Origin: Stenotrophomonas indicatrix
GTDB taxonomy: Bacteria; Pseudomonadota; Gammaproteobacteria; Xanthomonadales; Xanthomonadaceae
Length of the DNA: 64,000 nucleotides
Direction: 5' to 3'
Assembly: GCF_002750975.1 (NCBI RefSeq)
Contig: NZ_PEJS01000001.1
Coordinates: 2,232,001 to 2,296,000 of the forward strand
The notes beneath the pieces were generated by a model. That model had not been told where the DNA came from. It made no database searches and was given only the letters and a program-made list of their open reading frames with translations. The position numbers and the translations under genes were made by a program. Positions 24,600 to 33,191 of this stretch are shown piece after piece (within the stretch, counting starts at the first letter, position 1; the number at the start of each line of letters is the position of its first letter).

Positions 24600-25481
24600 A
24601 TGCAAGACAGTGCCAAATCGAATAGAACAGTGTTCGAACTGGACCTGCTGCGGGCCCTGGTGATGGTCGCCGACTGTGGCAGCTTCACCACCGCGGCCAC
24701 CCGTCTGCATTCAACCCAGTCCACGGTCAGCCAGAAGATCCGCCGCCTGGAGGAGCTTGCCGGCCACCGCCTGCTTGAACGCGGCCACCGCGACGTGCAT
24801 CCCACCGACGCCGGGCACACCCTGCTGGGCTATGCCCGGCGCATGCTGGATCTGAACGAGGAACTGGCCCAGGCCTTGGCCGGCGCCACCGTGGAGACCG
24901 CGGTGCGCATCGGCGTGCCGGAGGACTTCGTGAACCCGCAGACCACGCGCATGCTGGCCGCCTTCAGTCGCCGCCACCCGCAGGTCAAGCTGGAAATCAG
25001 CAGCGGCCTCAGCCGTGATCTGGCCCATGGCTTCGACCATGGCGAGCTGGACCTGGTGCTGGTCAAGCAGCGTCGCAACACCCGCCAGGCCGTGCACTGC
25101 CGGCGCGAACCGATGCATTGGATCGACAGCCTGCGCAGCAGCAGCCTGCAGCAGGACCCGCTGCCACTGGTCACCTTCCCGCCGCGCGGGCTGTACCGCG
25201 ACGAGATGATCCAGGCCGTCGAGGCCCTGGGCCTGCGCTGGCGCATCGCGTTCACCAGTTCCTCGCTGAGCGGCATCCAGGGCGCGGTGGCCGACGGCAT
25301 CGGCATCAGCCTGCTGCCACGGCGCGCGGTCAACCGCGAACACCGCATCATCGATGGGCAGCGCGACCTGCCCCTTGTCGACAACTACGAGATCGGCCTG
25401 CTGCATCGCGCCGATGCCGATGATGCAGTGCGTGCGCTGGCCAGCGAGTTGTGGCGCCAGGTGCAGCGCGAGCCGGAATAG
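24600..25481 (+). CDS. LysR-family regulator
   Basis: This 293-residue LysR protein has the helix-turn-helix 'ALVMVADCGSFTTAATRLHS' followed by 'STVSQKIRRLEELAGHRLLE'. Its effector domain includes 'VRIGVPEDFVNPQTTRMLAAF' and 'IAFTSSSLSGIQGAVADGIG', typical of the IlvY/YbhD-like subgroup. It is divergent from the ankyrin gene across 94 bases and might control the ankyrin/amidohydrolase pair. Its effector cannot be read from the sequence. Repeat island 2 begins directly behind its stop. Confidence 0.87.
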   Translation: MQDSAKSNRTVFELDLLRALVMVADCGSFTTAATRLHSTQSTVSQKIRRLEELAGHRLLERGHRDVHPTDAGHTLLGYARRMLDLNEELAQALAGATVETAVRIGVPEDFVNPQTTRMLAAFSRRHPQVKLEISSGLSRDLAHGFDHGELDLVLVKQRRNTRQAVHCRREPMHWIDSLRSSSLQQDPLPLVTFPPRGLYRDEMIQAVEALGLRWRIAFTSSSLSGIQGAVADGIGISLLPRRAVNREHRIIDGQRDLPLVDNYEIGLLHRADADDAVRALASELWRQVQREPE

Positions 25482-25510
25482 TCGGCAGGGCTGCGCCCTG
25501 CACCCCATGG

Positions 25511-25535
25511 GTAGTGCCGGCCGCTGGCCGGCAAC
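25511..25535 (+). repeat. SMAG repeat (GTAGTGCCGGCC type)
   Basis: GTAG heads the stem TGCCGGCC / GGCCGGCA with loop GCT. It is the same subtype, in the opposite orientation, as the copy at the other end of the island. Confidence 0.85.
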
Positions 25536-25572
25536 CTCAACAGCAACAGCAACAGCTGGTTTCCTGTGGGAT

Positions 25573-25674
25573 GGCGGGGTGGGTCCGGTTGCGGGGGACG
25601 CCGTGAATACGTCCATGTAGGCTCGGTCGCCGCATCCATGCGGCTCACGCCCCCGCAACCGGACCCACCCCGCC
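25573..25674 (+). repeat. Long covarying palindrome, copy C
   Basis: Perfect 25-bp arms (25573-25597 with 25650-25674) enclose a 52-nt loop. The arm middle is TGGGTCCGGTTG. The loop carries TACGTCCATGTAGGCTC and a nested GCCGC-ATCCAT-GCGGC hairpin. Confidence 0.9.
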
Positions 25675-25747
25675 TTCGACAGATCTCCGCGAGCTGTCGG
25701 GACGGCGCTCTGTGATGCTGTTGGCAGGTGTCGACCTTGGTCGACCA

Positions 25748-25771
25748 GTAGATCCACGCCACGCGTGGATG
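25748..25771 (+). repeat. SMAG repeat (GTAGATCCACGC type)
   Basis: GTAG plus the stem ATCCACGC / GCGTGGAT. A GTGTCGACC / GGTCGAC hairpin lies just upstream (25729-25745). Confidence 0.85.
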
Positions 25772-25803
25772 CTTTTCGAGATATTCGATTTCCAATGGAG
25801 ATT

Positions 25804-25827
25804 CATCCACGCATGGCGTGGATCTAC
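25804..25827 (-). repeat. SMAG repeat (GTAGATCCACGC type), inverted
   Basis: A minus-strand copy facing the one at 25748; the two together bracket the AT-richer centre of the island. Confidence 0.85.
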
Positions 25828-25849
25828 TGGTCAGCGGGAACCTGTCGAA

Positions 25850-25951
25850 GGCGGGGCGGTGTCGGATTGCGGGGCATCCGCGCCATGGACGGCGCGGCTG
25901 AGCCTACACGGACGTACTTGCGGCGTCCCCGCAATCCGACACCGCACCGCC
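25850..25951 (-). repeat. Long covarying palindrome, copy D
   Basis: 25-bp arms (25850-25874 with 25927-25951) have one mismatch in the outer GGCGGGG block and enclose a 52-nt loop. The arm sequence matches copy B. The nested hairpin is CCGCGCC-GTCCAT-GGCGCGG. Confidence 0.88.
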
Positions 25952-25993
25952 CTACCTCGGAATGCCGCTGTTGCTTCGGCTGTTGCTGTTGAA

Positions 25994-26018
25994 GTTGCCG
26001 GCCAGCGGCCGGCACTAC
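25994..26018 (-). repeat. SMAG repeat (GTAGTGCCGGCC type), inverted
   Basis: A minus-strand copy identical in type to the one at 25511. Confidence 0.85.
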
Positions 26019-26027
26019 CAGGTGCTA

Positions 26028-26049
26028 CCGGGCACGGCCCGGCCGCTAC
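26028..26049 (-). repeat. SMAG-like repeat overlapping a stop codon
   Basis: A minus-strand GTAG (26049-26046) is followed by a CCGGGC / GCCCGG stem. The TAG of the GTAG is the stop codon of the leftward deaminase-like gene. Confidence 0.7.
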
Positions 26050-27206
26050 AGCCAGCGACCGTCGACCACCACGCGTCGCTCGGCCGGCACTGCGGCCACC
26101 GCCGCCGGGCCATGGTCGGCACGCACCGCCACGAAGGTGGCCGGACGACCTTCTGCAATGCCGTACTGCGGCAACCCGATCACCTCCGCCGCATGGGTGG
26201 TGACCATGTCCAGCGCCAGCATCAGGTCCGCATCGGTGTAGAAGCCCGACCGATAGCCCAGCAACATCGCCCGCTGCAGCAGGTCGCCATTGCCATAGGG
26301 CCACCAGCAGTCGCGGATGTTGTCGTTGCCGGCAAACACGCGCACACCGGCGTCGTGCAGAGCACGCAGCGGCGGGAACGGATGGTCGCCCGGCGCATTG
26401 CTCATGATCGCTACGCCTGCAGCAGCCAAGGCCTCACCCACCTGCAGCGCCCGCGCCAACGGCACCTCGCCCAGCGCATAGGCGTGACTGACCGCCACCC
26501 TGCCCTGCAGGCCCGCCGCGCGTGTGCGCGCGGCGATCCGCAGCAGCTGCGCCAGCCCGGTCTCGCCCGGCTCGTGCAGATGGATGTCCAGACGCACGCC
26601 ATAGCGCTCGGCCAGCCCGAACAACAGCGCAAGCTGGCCTTCGGCATCCCCGTCCAGCGTGCTCGGGTCGATGCCTCCAAGCACCTCCACCCCGGCAGCA
26701 ATCGCCTGTTCCAGGATGACCGCCGTACCCGGGCACGACATCACGCCCGCCTGTGGGAATGCCACCCACTGGATGCGCATGATGTCGGCACAACGCAGCG
26801 CCGCTTCACGCACCGCCTCCAAGTGACGCAGGCCGGTGCTGCCATCGATATCGACGTGGCACCGCATCGCCACCGTACCGAATCCGCTGCACTGGCGGAT
26901 CAGGGCCTCGGCACGATCGGCCATGGGTGCGGCGGTAGCAATCGCGGCTTTTTCCACCGCCAGACGCTCGCGCAGGCTGCTCACCGGCTGATGCGGATGC
27001 CAGCGGTCGCCGACGAAACTCTTGTCCAGGTGGATATGGCCGTCGACCAGTCCAGGCAGCAGGGTAAAGCCGGTCAGATCGACGCTTTCGGCTCCCTGTG
27101 CTGCTGCATTGTCGCCATTGATGCCGACAAACCGGCCATCACGGATGTGGAAACGCAGCGGGGCACCGTCGCGATCGACGCCACCATGGACGAACTGCAG
27201 GGTCAT
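26046..27206 (-). CDS. Cytosine-deaminase-like amidohydrolase
   Basis: The 386-residue amidohydrolase resembles the CodA subgroup. It has 'DGHIHLDKS' (metal His pair), 'MRCHVDID', 'LDIHLHEPGE', 'AVSHAYALG' and, at the position of the catalytic metal-binding Asp, 'VFAGNDNIRDCWWPYGNGDLL'. The pattern suggests a metal-dependent deaminase or amide hydrolase, but the exact substrate is not clear because the 'HLHEPGE' block differs from true cytosine deaminase. The ATG at 27206 follows GGGAGAA; upstream in-frame ATGs are less supported. The stop codon lies inside a SMAG-like repeat. Confidence 0.75.
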   Translation of the reverse strand: MTLQFVHGGVDRDGAPLRFHIRDGRFVGINGDNAAAQGAESVDLTGFTLLPGLVDGHIHLDKSFVGDRWHPHQPVSSLRERLAVEKAAIATAAPMADRAEALIRQCSGFGTVAMRCHVDIDGSTGLRHLEAVREAALRCADIMRIQWVAFPQAGVMSCPGTAVILEQAIAAGVEVLGGIDPSTLDGDAEGQLALLFGLAERYGVRLDIHLHEPGETGLAQLLRIAARTRAAGLQGRVAVSHAYALGEVPLARALQVGEALAAAGVAIMSNAPGDHPFPPLRALHDAGVRVFAGNDNIRDCWWPYGNGDLLQRAMLLGYRSGFYTDADLMLALDMVTTHAAEVIGLPQYGIAEGRPATFVAVRADHGPAAVAAVPAERRVVVDGRWL

Positions 27207-27390
27207 CAGGTTCTCCCGGAAAGCCAACACTGGCGCCATCCTGCCCGCCGCCGCGTCCATCGGCCAACGAAATATCTGCATGCCATGCATTCACCGGCAC
27301 GATGAATCCCGTCCGCGACCGTGCGCCGCAGGGACGCCGGATACACGCCTGAACGGGTAACATGGGCGCCTGTTTCCGCTGTGATGCCGC

Positions 27391-28032
27391 ATGGGCCCGT
27401 CCGACCGCCACGATCGTCTTCGCCGCTGGCAGGCCGCGTCCCTGCTGGCCGCTGCCCCGATCGCCAGCCTGTCCGCCACCGATGCCAGCGCCAGCGCGCC
27501 CCTGCAGGCGCCGCCGGGCCAGCAGCGGATTGCCTCCGCCGCGCTGGTGGAGGTACTGCACCAGCGCGTGCTGGCCGGCCAGAGCGCCACCGCCACCCTG
27601 GAAAGCTGGTGCGCCGAGCACGGCCTGGCCGAGCAGGCCCGGGTTCGTGCCGTGCGTGTGCACGGCCAGGACAAGACCGCGCCGGCCGACGTGCTGCAGG
27701 CCCTGGGCGCCACTGCCTCCACGCCCCTGCGTTACCGGCGCGTGCAGCTGGCCTGCGGCAGCCGCGTGCTGTCCGAGGCCGACAACTGGTACCTGCCCGA
27801 CCATCTCAGCCCGGCCATGAACCAGGTCCTGGACACGACCGACGAGCCGTTCGGCCGCGTGGTCGGTCCGCTGGGCTTCCAGCGCCAGACCGTGACCGAC
27901 CAGACGTTCTGGCCGCCGCGCGGCGAAGGCGACCATGGTGTGATCCTGGAAGTGCGCGCACTGCTGCGCGACCGCCAGCAGCAGCCTTTCAGCTACGTCA
28001 TCGAGTCGTACCTGGTGCAGGCGCTGCCGTAA
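27391..28032 (+). CDS. Exported chorismate-lyase-like protein
   Basis: The 213-residue protein has an arginine-containing signal sequence (RLRRWQAASLLAAAPIASLS). Its C-terminal domain has 'LRYRRVQLACGSRVLSEADN', then 'WYLPDHLSPAMN' and 'EPFGRVVGPLGFQR'. This resembles the chorismate lyase/UTRA-like fold, with the conserved 'R.V.L..G......A.....P' pattern. True UbiC is cytoplasmic and lacks a signal peptide, so the catalytic role here is doubtful. It is divergent from the deaminase-like gene. The ATG at 27391 is chosen because it precedes the signal sequence. The family assignment is tentative. Confidence 0.6.
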   Translation: MGPSDRHDRLRRWQAASLLAAAPIASLSATDASASAPLQAPPGQQRIASAALVEVLHQRVLAGQSATATLESWCAEHGLAEQARVRAVRVHGQDKTAPADVLQALGATASTPLRYRRVQLACGSRVLSEADNWYLPDHLSPAMNQVLDTTDEPFGRVVGPLGFQRQTVTDQTFWPPRGEGDHGVILEVRALLRDRQQQPFSYVIESYLVQALP

Positions 28033-28059
28033 CGTTTCATCCGCCCGGCATGTCCCGAC

Positions 28060-28692
28060 CTACTGGGTGGTGATGCCGTTGGCAGCCGGATCGGTGGAGA
28101 ACACGAAGCGTCCCGAATGCAGGTTCCGGCCCAGGGTGTACTCGGCCGTTGCGAATGCATAGACGGGAGGCGTGTTGCCCTTCCCGAAGGAGTGCGCCCA
28201 GGCGCTGAAACCGTCTTCGCTCCGGCTGCGGATCTCGCCGAGGCACAAGCTGTAGCCGCATGCGAACGAGACCACGTCCGTATTCCCGTCAAGCGCCGCA
28301 GTCACCGCTGACCTGTACAGCCCGGTCAGATCCTGTGCTTCCGGTTGGCGTGCGGCATCCTGCTCGAATTGGCTGACCGCCTGTGCGAATGCTCTGTTGG
28401 AACCGACCACCGCATGGAATCGTTCAACGGACATAGCCCCCTCACTCAACAGGCTGCGCTCGCCGGCGAGGAACGTTCCTTCCGCTGGCTTGGCCGCCGC
28501 AGCAATGACTGCAGCCCCGGGCGAAGCGGGAGCGGTGTGCAGGGATGTTGCAGCAGCGCGTATCCGTGTTGCTGCCTCAACCCGGTCGGCAGGCGCCATC
28601 GTGGCATCCTGGGCAGCGGCTGCCGGTGCTTCTTCTTTGCTGCTGCAGCCCGCGACTGCGAGCACCACAACCATCAGATGACGAACGTCCAT
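28060..28692 (-). CDS. Lipoprotein of unknown function
   Basis: I do not recognise this 210-residue protein. It has a lipoprotein signal (VVVLAVAGCSSKEE, Cys16), an Ala-rich segment to about residue 75 and a globular domain with two close cysteines ('VVSFACGYSLCLGEIRSRSE'). The ATG at 28692 has GGAGGAAA 5 bases upstream, which decides the start over longer frames. It converges with the chorismate-lyase-like gene. Upstream on the same strand lies the TonB receptor gene, with a terminator between them. Confidence 0.65.
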   Translation of the reverse strand: MDVRHLMVVVLAVAGCSSKEEAPAAAAQDATMAPADRVEAATRIRAAATSLHTAPASPGAAVIAAAAKPAEGTFLAGERSLLSEGAMSVERFHAVVGSNRAFAQAVSQFEQDAARQPEAQDLTGLYRSAVTAALDGNTDVVSFACGYSLCLGEIRSRSEDGFSAWAHSFGKGNTPPVYAFATAEYTLGRNLHSGRFVFSTDPAANGITTQ

Positions 28693-28762
28693 GCGTTGTT
28701 TCCTCCCTGCTGATTGGGTGAGCATGCCATTGCATGGCGCTGGAAGCGAAGTGCCACACAAA

Positions 28763-28789
28763 GAAAGGCCCGGCAATGCCGGGCCTTTC
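28763..28789 (-). terminator. Rho-independent terminator of the TonB receptor gene
   Basis: A 12-bp stem GAAAGGCCCGGC / GCCGGGCCTTTC with a 3-base loop is followed by T-rich sequence on the minus strand (TTTG). It lies 13 bases after the receptor stop. Confidence 0.85.
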
Positions 28790-28801
28790 GTTTTGCATCG
28801 C

Positions 28802-31528
28802 TTAACGGAACCGGTAATCCAGCTGCACCCAGAACTGACGGCCATACGGGTCGTAGTTGCCGACCGGATAGAACGGCCAACCGCCACCGTTCTTGTCTGC
28901 CGGCGGGCGGCTGTCGCGCAGGTTGTTGACGATCACGCCCACCGACAGGTTTTCGCCGAACTGGCGGAACACGCTGGCGTTGTAGGTCATGTACGGTGCG
29001 ATGCGGCCACTGCCATCGGTCTTGGGCAGCGAGCCGAAACGGTTGCCATACAGCGTCGTGGTCCAGTCGCCCTGGTTCCAGGTGATGCTGCCATTGGCCT
29101 TGCTGCGCCACTGGTAGTCATCCAGCGAATTGCGGATGTCGCGCACTTCGTCATCGGCGAACTGCTTGTACTCATGCTCCAGCACCAGGGTGTAGGCCAG
29201 GCGCGTGGTGAAGCGGCCATAGCGGCCCGCATCGAAGCGCCAGTTGCCCTTCAGGTCGATGCCGCGCACCGACTCCGATGCCGCGTTGATCGGGTTGATC
29301 AGTACGCGGGTCACCTGGTCCGGCTGCACGGTGGCAGTGGAGGGGTTGCGGATCACCCGCGACAGCGCGTCCTGGCACAGCGACGAGCTGATGTCGCGCG
29401 CTTCGCCGCCGAGGGTGCGGCCCAGCCGGCAATCGGCCTCATCACGCAGGATGCGGCTGGTGTCGAGGCTGGTCACTTCGTTGTCGATGCGGATGTCGTA
29501 GTAGTCGGCGCTGAAATCCAGCCCGGACAGCGGCGACCAGACCACGCCGAAGCCATACGACTTGGCCGACTCCGGCTGCAGCTGCGGGTTGGCGCGGTTG
29601 CTGTAGTCGATCGACAGGCCGTTGTAGTCGCAGTTGTCATACGACTGGCCGGCGGTGCGGCAGCGCCAGTAGTCGGTCATGCCGGGGTTGTAGCCACGGG
29701 TCTCGGTGGCGAACACATAGTTCATGTCCGGCGCACGGAAGCTGGTGGCCGCGGTGCCGCGGATCAGCAGGCTTTCGATCGGACGGAATTCGACACCGAA
29801 GCTCCAGGTCGCCTTGCCGATATGCTCGCCGCCGGCGCGGTACTGGTCGTAGCGACCTGCCAGGGTGGTGGTCAGCGACTGCAGCAGCGGCAGCTGCAGT
29901 TCAACACCGGCCGCGTAGCGGTCACGTTCGCCACCGGCACCGATGCCGGCGCTGGTGTTCCAGAATTCGCCGGTGCCCAAGCGCGGGTCCGGGCGGTTGC
30001 GGTAGCCCTGGCTGCCCGCCTCGACCACCGCGGCCAATGCGGCATCGCCACCGGGCAATGCGAACAGGCGGCCATTGACCGTCGCGCTGAAGGTCTGCAG
30101 CCACGCGGCATTGCGGCTCTCCTGGTAGTCGGACAGCCGGCCGTACTCATCGGGCGTCAACGGCTGGAACAGGCGCGCAGGGTCTGGTGCATAGACCTCC
30201 ACGCCGTTGCGCACGCCCAGCTGCGGGCCCAGCAGGTACTCGTTGATGCCGGCCAGCAGCACCGGGCGGCGCGTGCGGTTCTCGTAGCGCGAGCGGCTGT
30301 AGACGGCCTCGTAGTCCCAGCCGCTGTCGCCGATCTGGCCACGCGCACCGACGTTGAACGACCACGAGTTTTCCAGGAAGCGATTGGCATTGCGCGGCAG
30401 GCCGCCGATTTCCTCCGGCGCGAAGCGGCGGTACCAGCTCTCCAGGTTGCCCGTGTTCTGGTTGTAGAAGTAGTTGCGTGACGAGGTCCAGGTGGGCGCA
30501 CGGGTATTGTTGTTGATCCGTGCGCTGCCCAGCGCGACATCCGCAAACAGGTCGGTAGTGTCGTTGACGTGGAAGGTCAGCAGGCCGTAACCGTTGAGGT
30601 TGCGCTTCTCGGTCTGCACGGTCCAGTAACTGGCAGCGGCTTCGTTGCTGCCGCAGTACCAGCCCTGGCGCGGGTTGTTGGCGCGCAGCACGCTGCCACC
30701 GTAGATGGACGAAGCCGCATCGCAGCCGGCGGTGCCCGGATCGATGTTGCGACCGGTGGCTGCATTGCGACGATAGGCGACGGCCGTCGGCTGCGGCGCC
30801 TTGCCGGTGGGGTCATCGTCCAGCGAATCCATGAAATCGCGCTGGCGCGCGTGGATCGCCTTGCGCACGTCCAGTTCGAAGCCGAACAGGCCTTCCCAGC
30901 GTTCGCCCGAGCTGCCTCCCACCACCTGCACGCGCTGGTTGTCACCACCGCCCTGCTGGGTGCCGCCGGCACGCACGTTGACGTCCACGCCGTCGAAGCG
31001 GTCCTTGAGGATGATGTTGACCACGCCGGCGATGGCATCGGAGCCATACACCGCAGACGCGCCCGCAGCCAGCACCTCGATGCGCTCGATCAGCGCACTG
31101 GGGATGTTGGCCAGGTTGACCACGTTCACCGAGCCTTCGTAGGCCAGCGGATAGTCGGCCTGGCGGCGGCCGTTGACCAGCACCAGCGTGCGGTTCGGGC
31201 CCAGGCCACGCAGGTTGATGGTGTTCGCCGCCGGGGTGAAGGTATTGCCGAAGTCCTCGCCCTGCACGTTGCCGGTGTTCTCGGTGAGCGCGCTCAACGC
31301 ATCGAATGCATTGCGGTAGCCCTGCGCATCGATCTGCTCGCGGCTGATCACCGTGACCGGCGACGGCCCCTCGACACTGGCACGCGGGATGCGCGAGCCG
31401 GTGACCTTCACTTCCTGCAATGTGGTGGGTGCGCTTTCCTGCGCGAAGGCCGGCAACGAGGCCAGCATCAGGGACGACAAGGCAAGCACCAGCGGACGCG
31501 GGCGCAGCGCCAGGGAAGAGGCGGACAT
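28802..31528 (-). CDS. TonB-dependent outer-membrane receptor
   Basis: This 908-residue TonB-dependent receptor has a signal peptide (about residues 1-29, ending AFAQ). The plug domain covers 35-165 ('LQEVKVTGSRIPRASVEGPS', 'INLRGLGPNRTLVLVNGRRQ', 'EVLAAGASAVYGSDAIAGVV'). The C-terminal beta-barrel ends in aromatic 'YRFR'. The plug pattern is that of the large Xanthomonad receptor group that imports varied organic substrates, not clearly a siderophore type. The ATG at 31528 follows AGGAAG; the frame continues upstream without coding character. No TonB-box neighbour or regulator (FecIR) is adjacent. Confidence 0.92.
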   Translation of the reverse strand: MSASSLALRPRPLVLALSSLMLASLPAFAQESAPTTLQEVKVTGSRIPRASVEGPSPVTVISREQIDAQGYRNAFDALSALTENTGNVQGEDFGNTFTPAANTINLRGLGPNRTLVLVNGRRQADYPLAYEGSVNVVNLANIPSALIERIEVLAAGASAVYGSDAIAGVVNIILKDRFDGVDVNVRAGGTQQGGGDNQRVQVVGGSSGERWEGLFGFELDVRKAIHARQRDFMDSLDDDPTGKAPQPTAVAYRRNAATGRNIDPGTAGCDAASSIYGGSVLRANNPRQGWYCGSNEAAASYWTVQTEKRNLNGYGLLTFHVNDTTDLFADVALGSARINNNTRAPTWTSSRNYFYNQNTGNLESWYRRFAPEEIGGLPRNANRFLENSWSFNVGARGQIGDSGWDYEAVYSRSRYENRTRRPVLLAGINEYLLGPQLGVRNGVEVYAPDPARLFQPLTPDEYGRLSDYQESRNAAWLQTFSATVNGRLFALPGGDAALAAVVEAGSQGYRNRPDPRLGTGEFWNTSAGIGAGGERDRYAAGVELQLPLLQSLTTTLAGRYDQYRAGGEHIGKATWSFGVEFRPIESLLIRGTAATSFRAPDMNYVFATETRGYNPGMTDYWRCRTAGQSYDNCDYNGLSIDYSNRANPQLQPESAKSYGFGVVWSPLSGLDFSADYYDIRIDNEVTSLDTSRILRDEADCRLGRTLGGEARDISSSLCQDALSRVIRNPSTATVQPDQVTRVLINPINAASESVRGIDLKGNWRFDAGRYGRFTTRLAYTLVLEHEYKQFADDEVRDIRNSLDDYQWRSKANGSITWNQGDWTTTLYGNRFGSLPKTDGSGRIAPYMTYNASVFRQFGENLSVGVIVNNLRDSRPPADKNGGGWPFYPVGNYDPYGRQFWVQLDYRFR

Positions 31529-31747
31529 GGGCTTCCTGGGGGAGTTGGGCGGGTGGTCCGGGGCGCTGGCGACGGTGCGCGCATAACGATCCCGTAACGA
31601 AAGTGTCCTGAACGGATGGTTGCAACGGAAATGACCAGGCTTGATGGCGTTATGCCTGAACCGAATCAGACCGCAGGCAGCGACCGCGCCGCATTTGCAA
31701 CTTCTTTCATTGTTCCCCCTCGCCGGCCTGCGGCATCGTCGCACCCC

Positions 31748-32353
31748 ATGAACCGGTATTTCCCTACTTCCTTGCCACCGCTGCGACCGGTGCTGCGCCG
31801 CCACCTCCTGCTGCTCCAGCACGGGCCTGTGGTGCTGCGCCCGTTGCAGCGTTCAGACCTTTCCGCCTGGCGTCACCACTATCGACAGGTCGAACGCAGC
31901 AGCAACCTGCCTGACCATTTCGATGCCGAAGCCCATTTCCTCTGCGGTGTGCAGCGTTCGCAGCTGCAACACGACAACGATCAGCTGCTGCTGGGCAGCT
32001 TCGATGCAGCGGGTGAGCTGCTGGACCAGTTGAGCCTGCGCCTGCATTGCGCGCATGCGCGCAGCGTTGAACTGCGTTGGCTGCATGCCGCAGGCTGTCC
32101 CCAGCGGCGGCAGCTGCACGCTTCGTTGCAGGCGCTGTGCACGTTCCTGTTCGAACAGGTTGGGATCCGTCGCCTGTTCGTGCTGCTGCCGCCCGATGCA
32201 GGCAGCGCGCTGGTCGCTACCCTGCAGGCGATCGGCTTCGAGCGCGAAGGCCTGCTGCGCGACCACCACCTGGATATCGAAGGCTGGCAGGACCGCCAGC
32301 TCTACGCCCTGACAGCCCCTGCCTGGCTGCAACGGCAGTCAGCAGAGAACTAG
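31748..32353 (+). CDS. GNAT-like N-acetyltransferase
   Basis: The 201-residue protein begins with basic residues and then 'GPVVLRPLQRSDLSAWRHHY', the usual opening of RimJ-type GNAT acetyltransferases. It closes with 'LQAIGFEREGLLRDHHLDIEG', the typical C-terminal GNAT pattern. The acetyl-CoA loop is poorly conserved (CPQRRQLHASL), so the activity is uncertain. The substrate is unknown. Its stop overlaps that of the convergent cdh gene by 4 bases (CTAG). The 219-base gap to the divergent receptor gene presumably holds both promoters. Confidence 0.65.
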   Translation: MNRYFPTSLPPLRPVLRRHLLLLQHGPVVLRPLQRSDLSAWRHHYRQVERSSNLPDHFDAEAHFLCGVQRSQLQHDNDQLLLGSFDAAGELLDQLSLRLHCAHARSVELRWLHAAGCPQRRQLHASLQALCTFLFEQVGIRRLFVLLPPDAGSALVATLQAIGFEREGLLRDHHLDIEGWQDRQLYALTAPAWLQRQSAEN

Positions 32354-33123
32354 CGCACCCGCTCCAGCGAAGCATCCGCGCCGGTCAACACGCTGCAGGC
32401 ATGGTCCTGCAGCTCCTCGGCGCTGGCATCGTTGTCGCTGCCGGGATCCAGCTGCGTGGCCAGCAGGATGAAACCCGGCGCGCCATGCACGTCCTCGTGC
32501 CCCGCCACCAGCAGGCTCCATTGGCCAACCCTGTCCACACCGCTCAGGCCATAGGCCAGCAGGTTGAGGGGATTGGCAGTCAACGCCTCGCCCGGCAGCA
32601 ACCGCGCCTGGTATTGATGGCCGCGCAGCCGTACCGGTAGCGGTGCCCACTGCGTGCCGAGGGCCGCGCGATTGTCTTCCAGCGCCCGCAGCACGTCGGC
32701 GCGCAGGCAATCGACGTGGATGTGCAGCTGGTGCTGCGAACGTCCATGCGGCGAGTTCAATGCCAGGCTGGCGACGCTGCGCGGCAACCGCTGGCCAAGT
32801 GCCTGCTCGGTACGAGCGCGGGCCTGCCAGGCGGCGGCGAAGTAATTGGGTGCGCCGCGTCGGTACAGCGCGGGGCTTTCGATGCCACTGACCTTGTCCA
32901 GCGGCATCAGCAGGAACTGATAGCGGCCGTGTGCGTCCTTGACCAGCACATCGCGCTGGTCAAGGGCCGTGCGCACCTGCAGGCAATCGCCGCGTGGCGA
33001 CTGTGCGCCCTGGCAATCACGTTCGATCAGGCGCCACAGCGCATCCGAATGGGCCGGCGGCGGCGCAGGGGGCACGCTGGCACAACCGGCCAGCAACAGC
33101 AGGGGCAGCAACAGAAATCGCAC
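32350..33123 (-). CDS. cdh: CDP-diacylglycerol pyrophosphatase
   Basis: This 257-residue lipoprotein hydrolyses CDP-diacylglycerol to phosphatidate and CMP and should act at the inner membrane. Signs are a lipobox (LLLLAGCASV, Cys14), 'ALWRLIERDCQGA', 'YQFLLMPLDKVSGIESPALY', 'AWQARARTEQALGQ' and the catalytic histidine pair 'QLHIHVDCLR', followed by 'LRGHQYQARLL'. All match the Cdh family in the right order and length. A role in recycling phospholipid precursors follows from the family. The neighbours give no further hint. Confidence 0.88.
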   Translation of the reverse strand: MRFLLLPLLLLAGCASVPPAPPPAHSDALWRLIERDCQGAQSPRGDCLQVRTALDQRDVLVKDAHGRYQFLLMPLDKVSGIESPALYRRGAPNYFAAAWQARARTEQALGQRLPRSVASLALNSPHGRSQHQLHIHVDCLRADVLRALEDNRAALGTQWAPLPVRLRGHQYQARLLPGEALTANPLNLLAYGLSGVDRVGQWSLLVAGHEDVHGAPGFILLATQLDPGSDNDASAEELQDHACSVLTGADASLERVR

Positions 33124-33191
33124 GGCAACAACTCGCAGGATCAGGCGCGCAGGCAGCGCCGCGCGCCATTCTAGCCAGTGGGATGTGGCAA

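Larger units (their letters stand above)
25484..26049. repeat. Composite repeat island 2 (mirror-symmetric, about 565 bp)
   Basis: This fills the gap between the LysR gene and the leftward deaminase-like gene; I see no real gene in it. It has the same plan as island 1: a GCAGGGC / GCCCTGC hairpin (25486-25502), SMAG (25511), CAACAG tract, palindrome C (+), GTCGACC hairpin and SMAG (25748). The centre contains GAGATATTCGATTTCC and is followed by an inverted SMAG (25804), palindrome D (-), CAACAG complement and two inverted SMAGs. Both islands share AATGGAGATTC or TGATGGAGATTC next to the centre. Confidence 0.85.
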
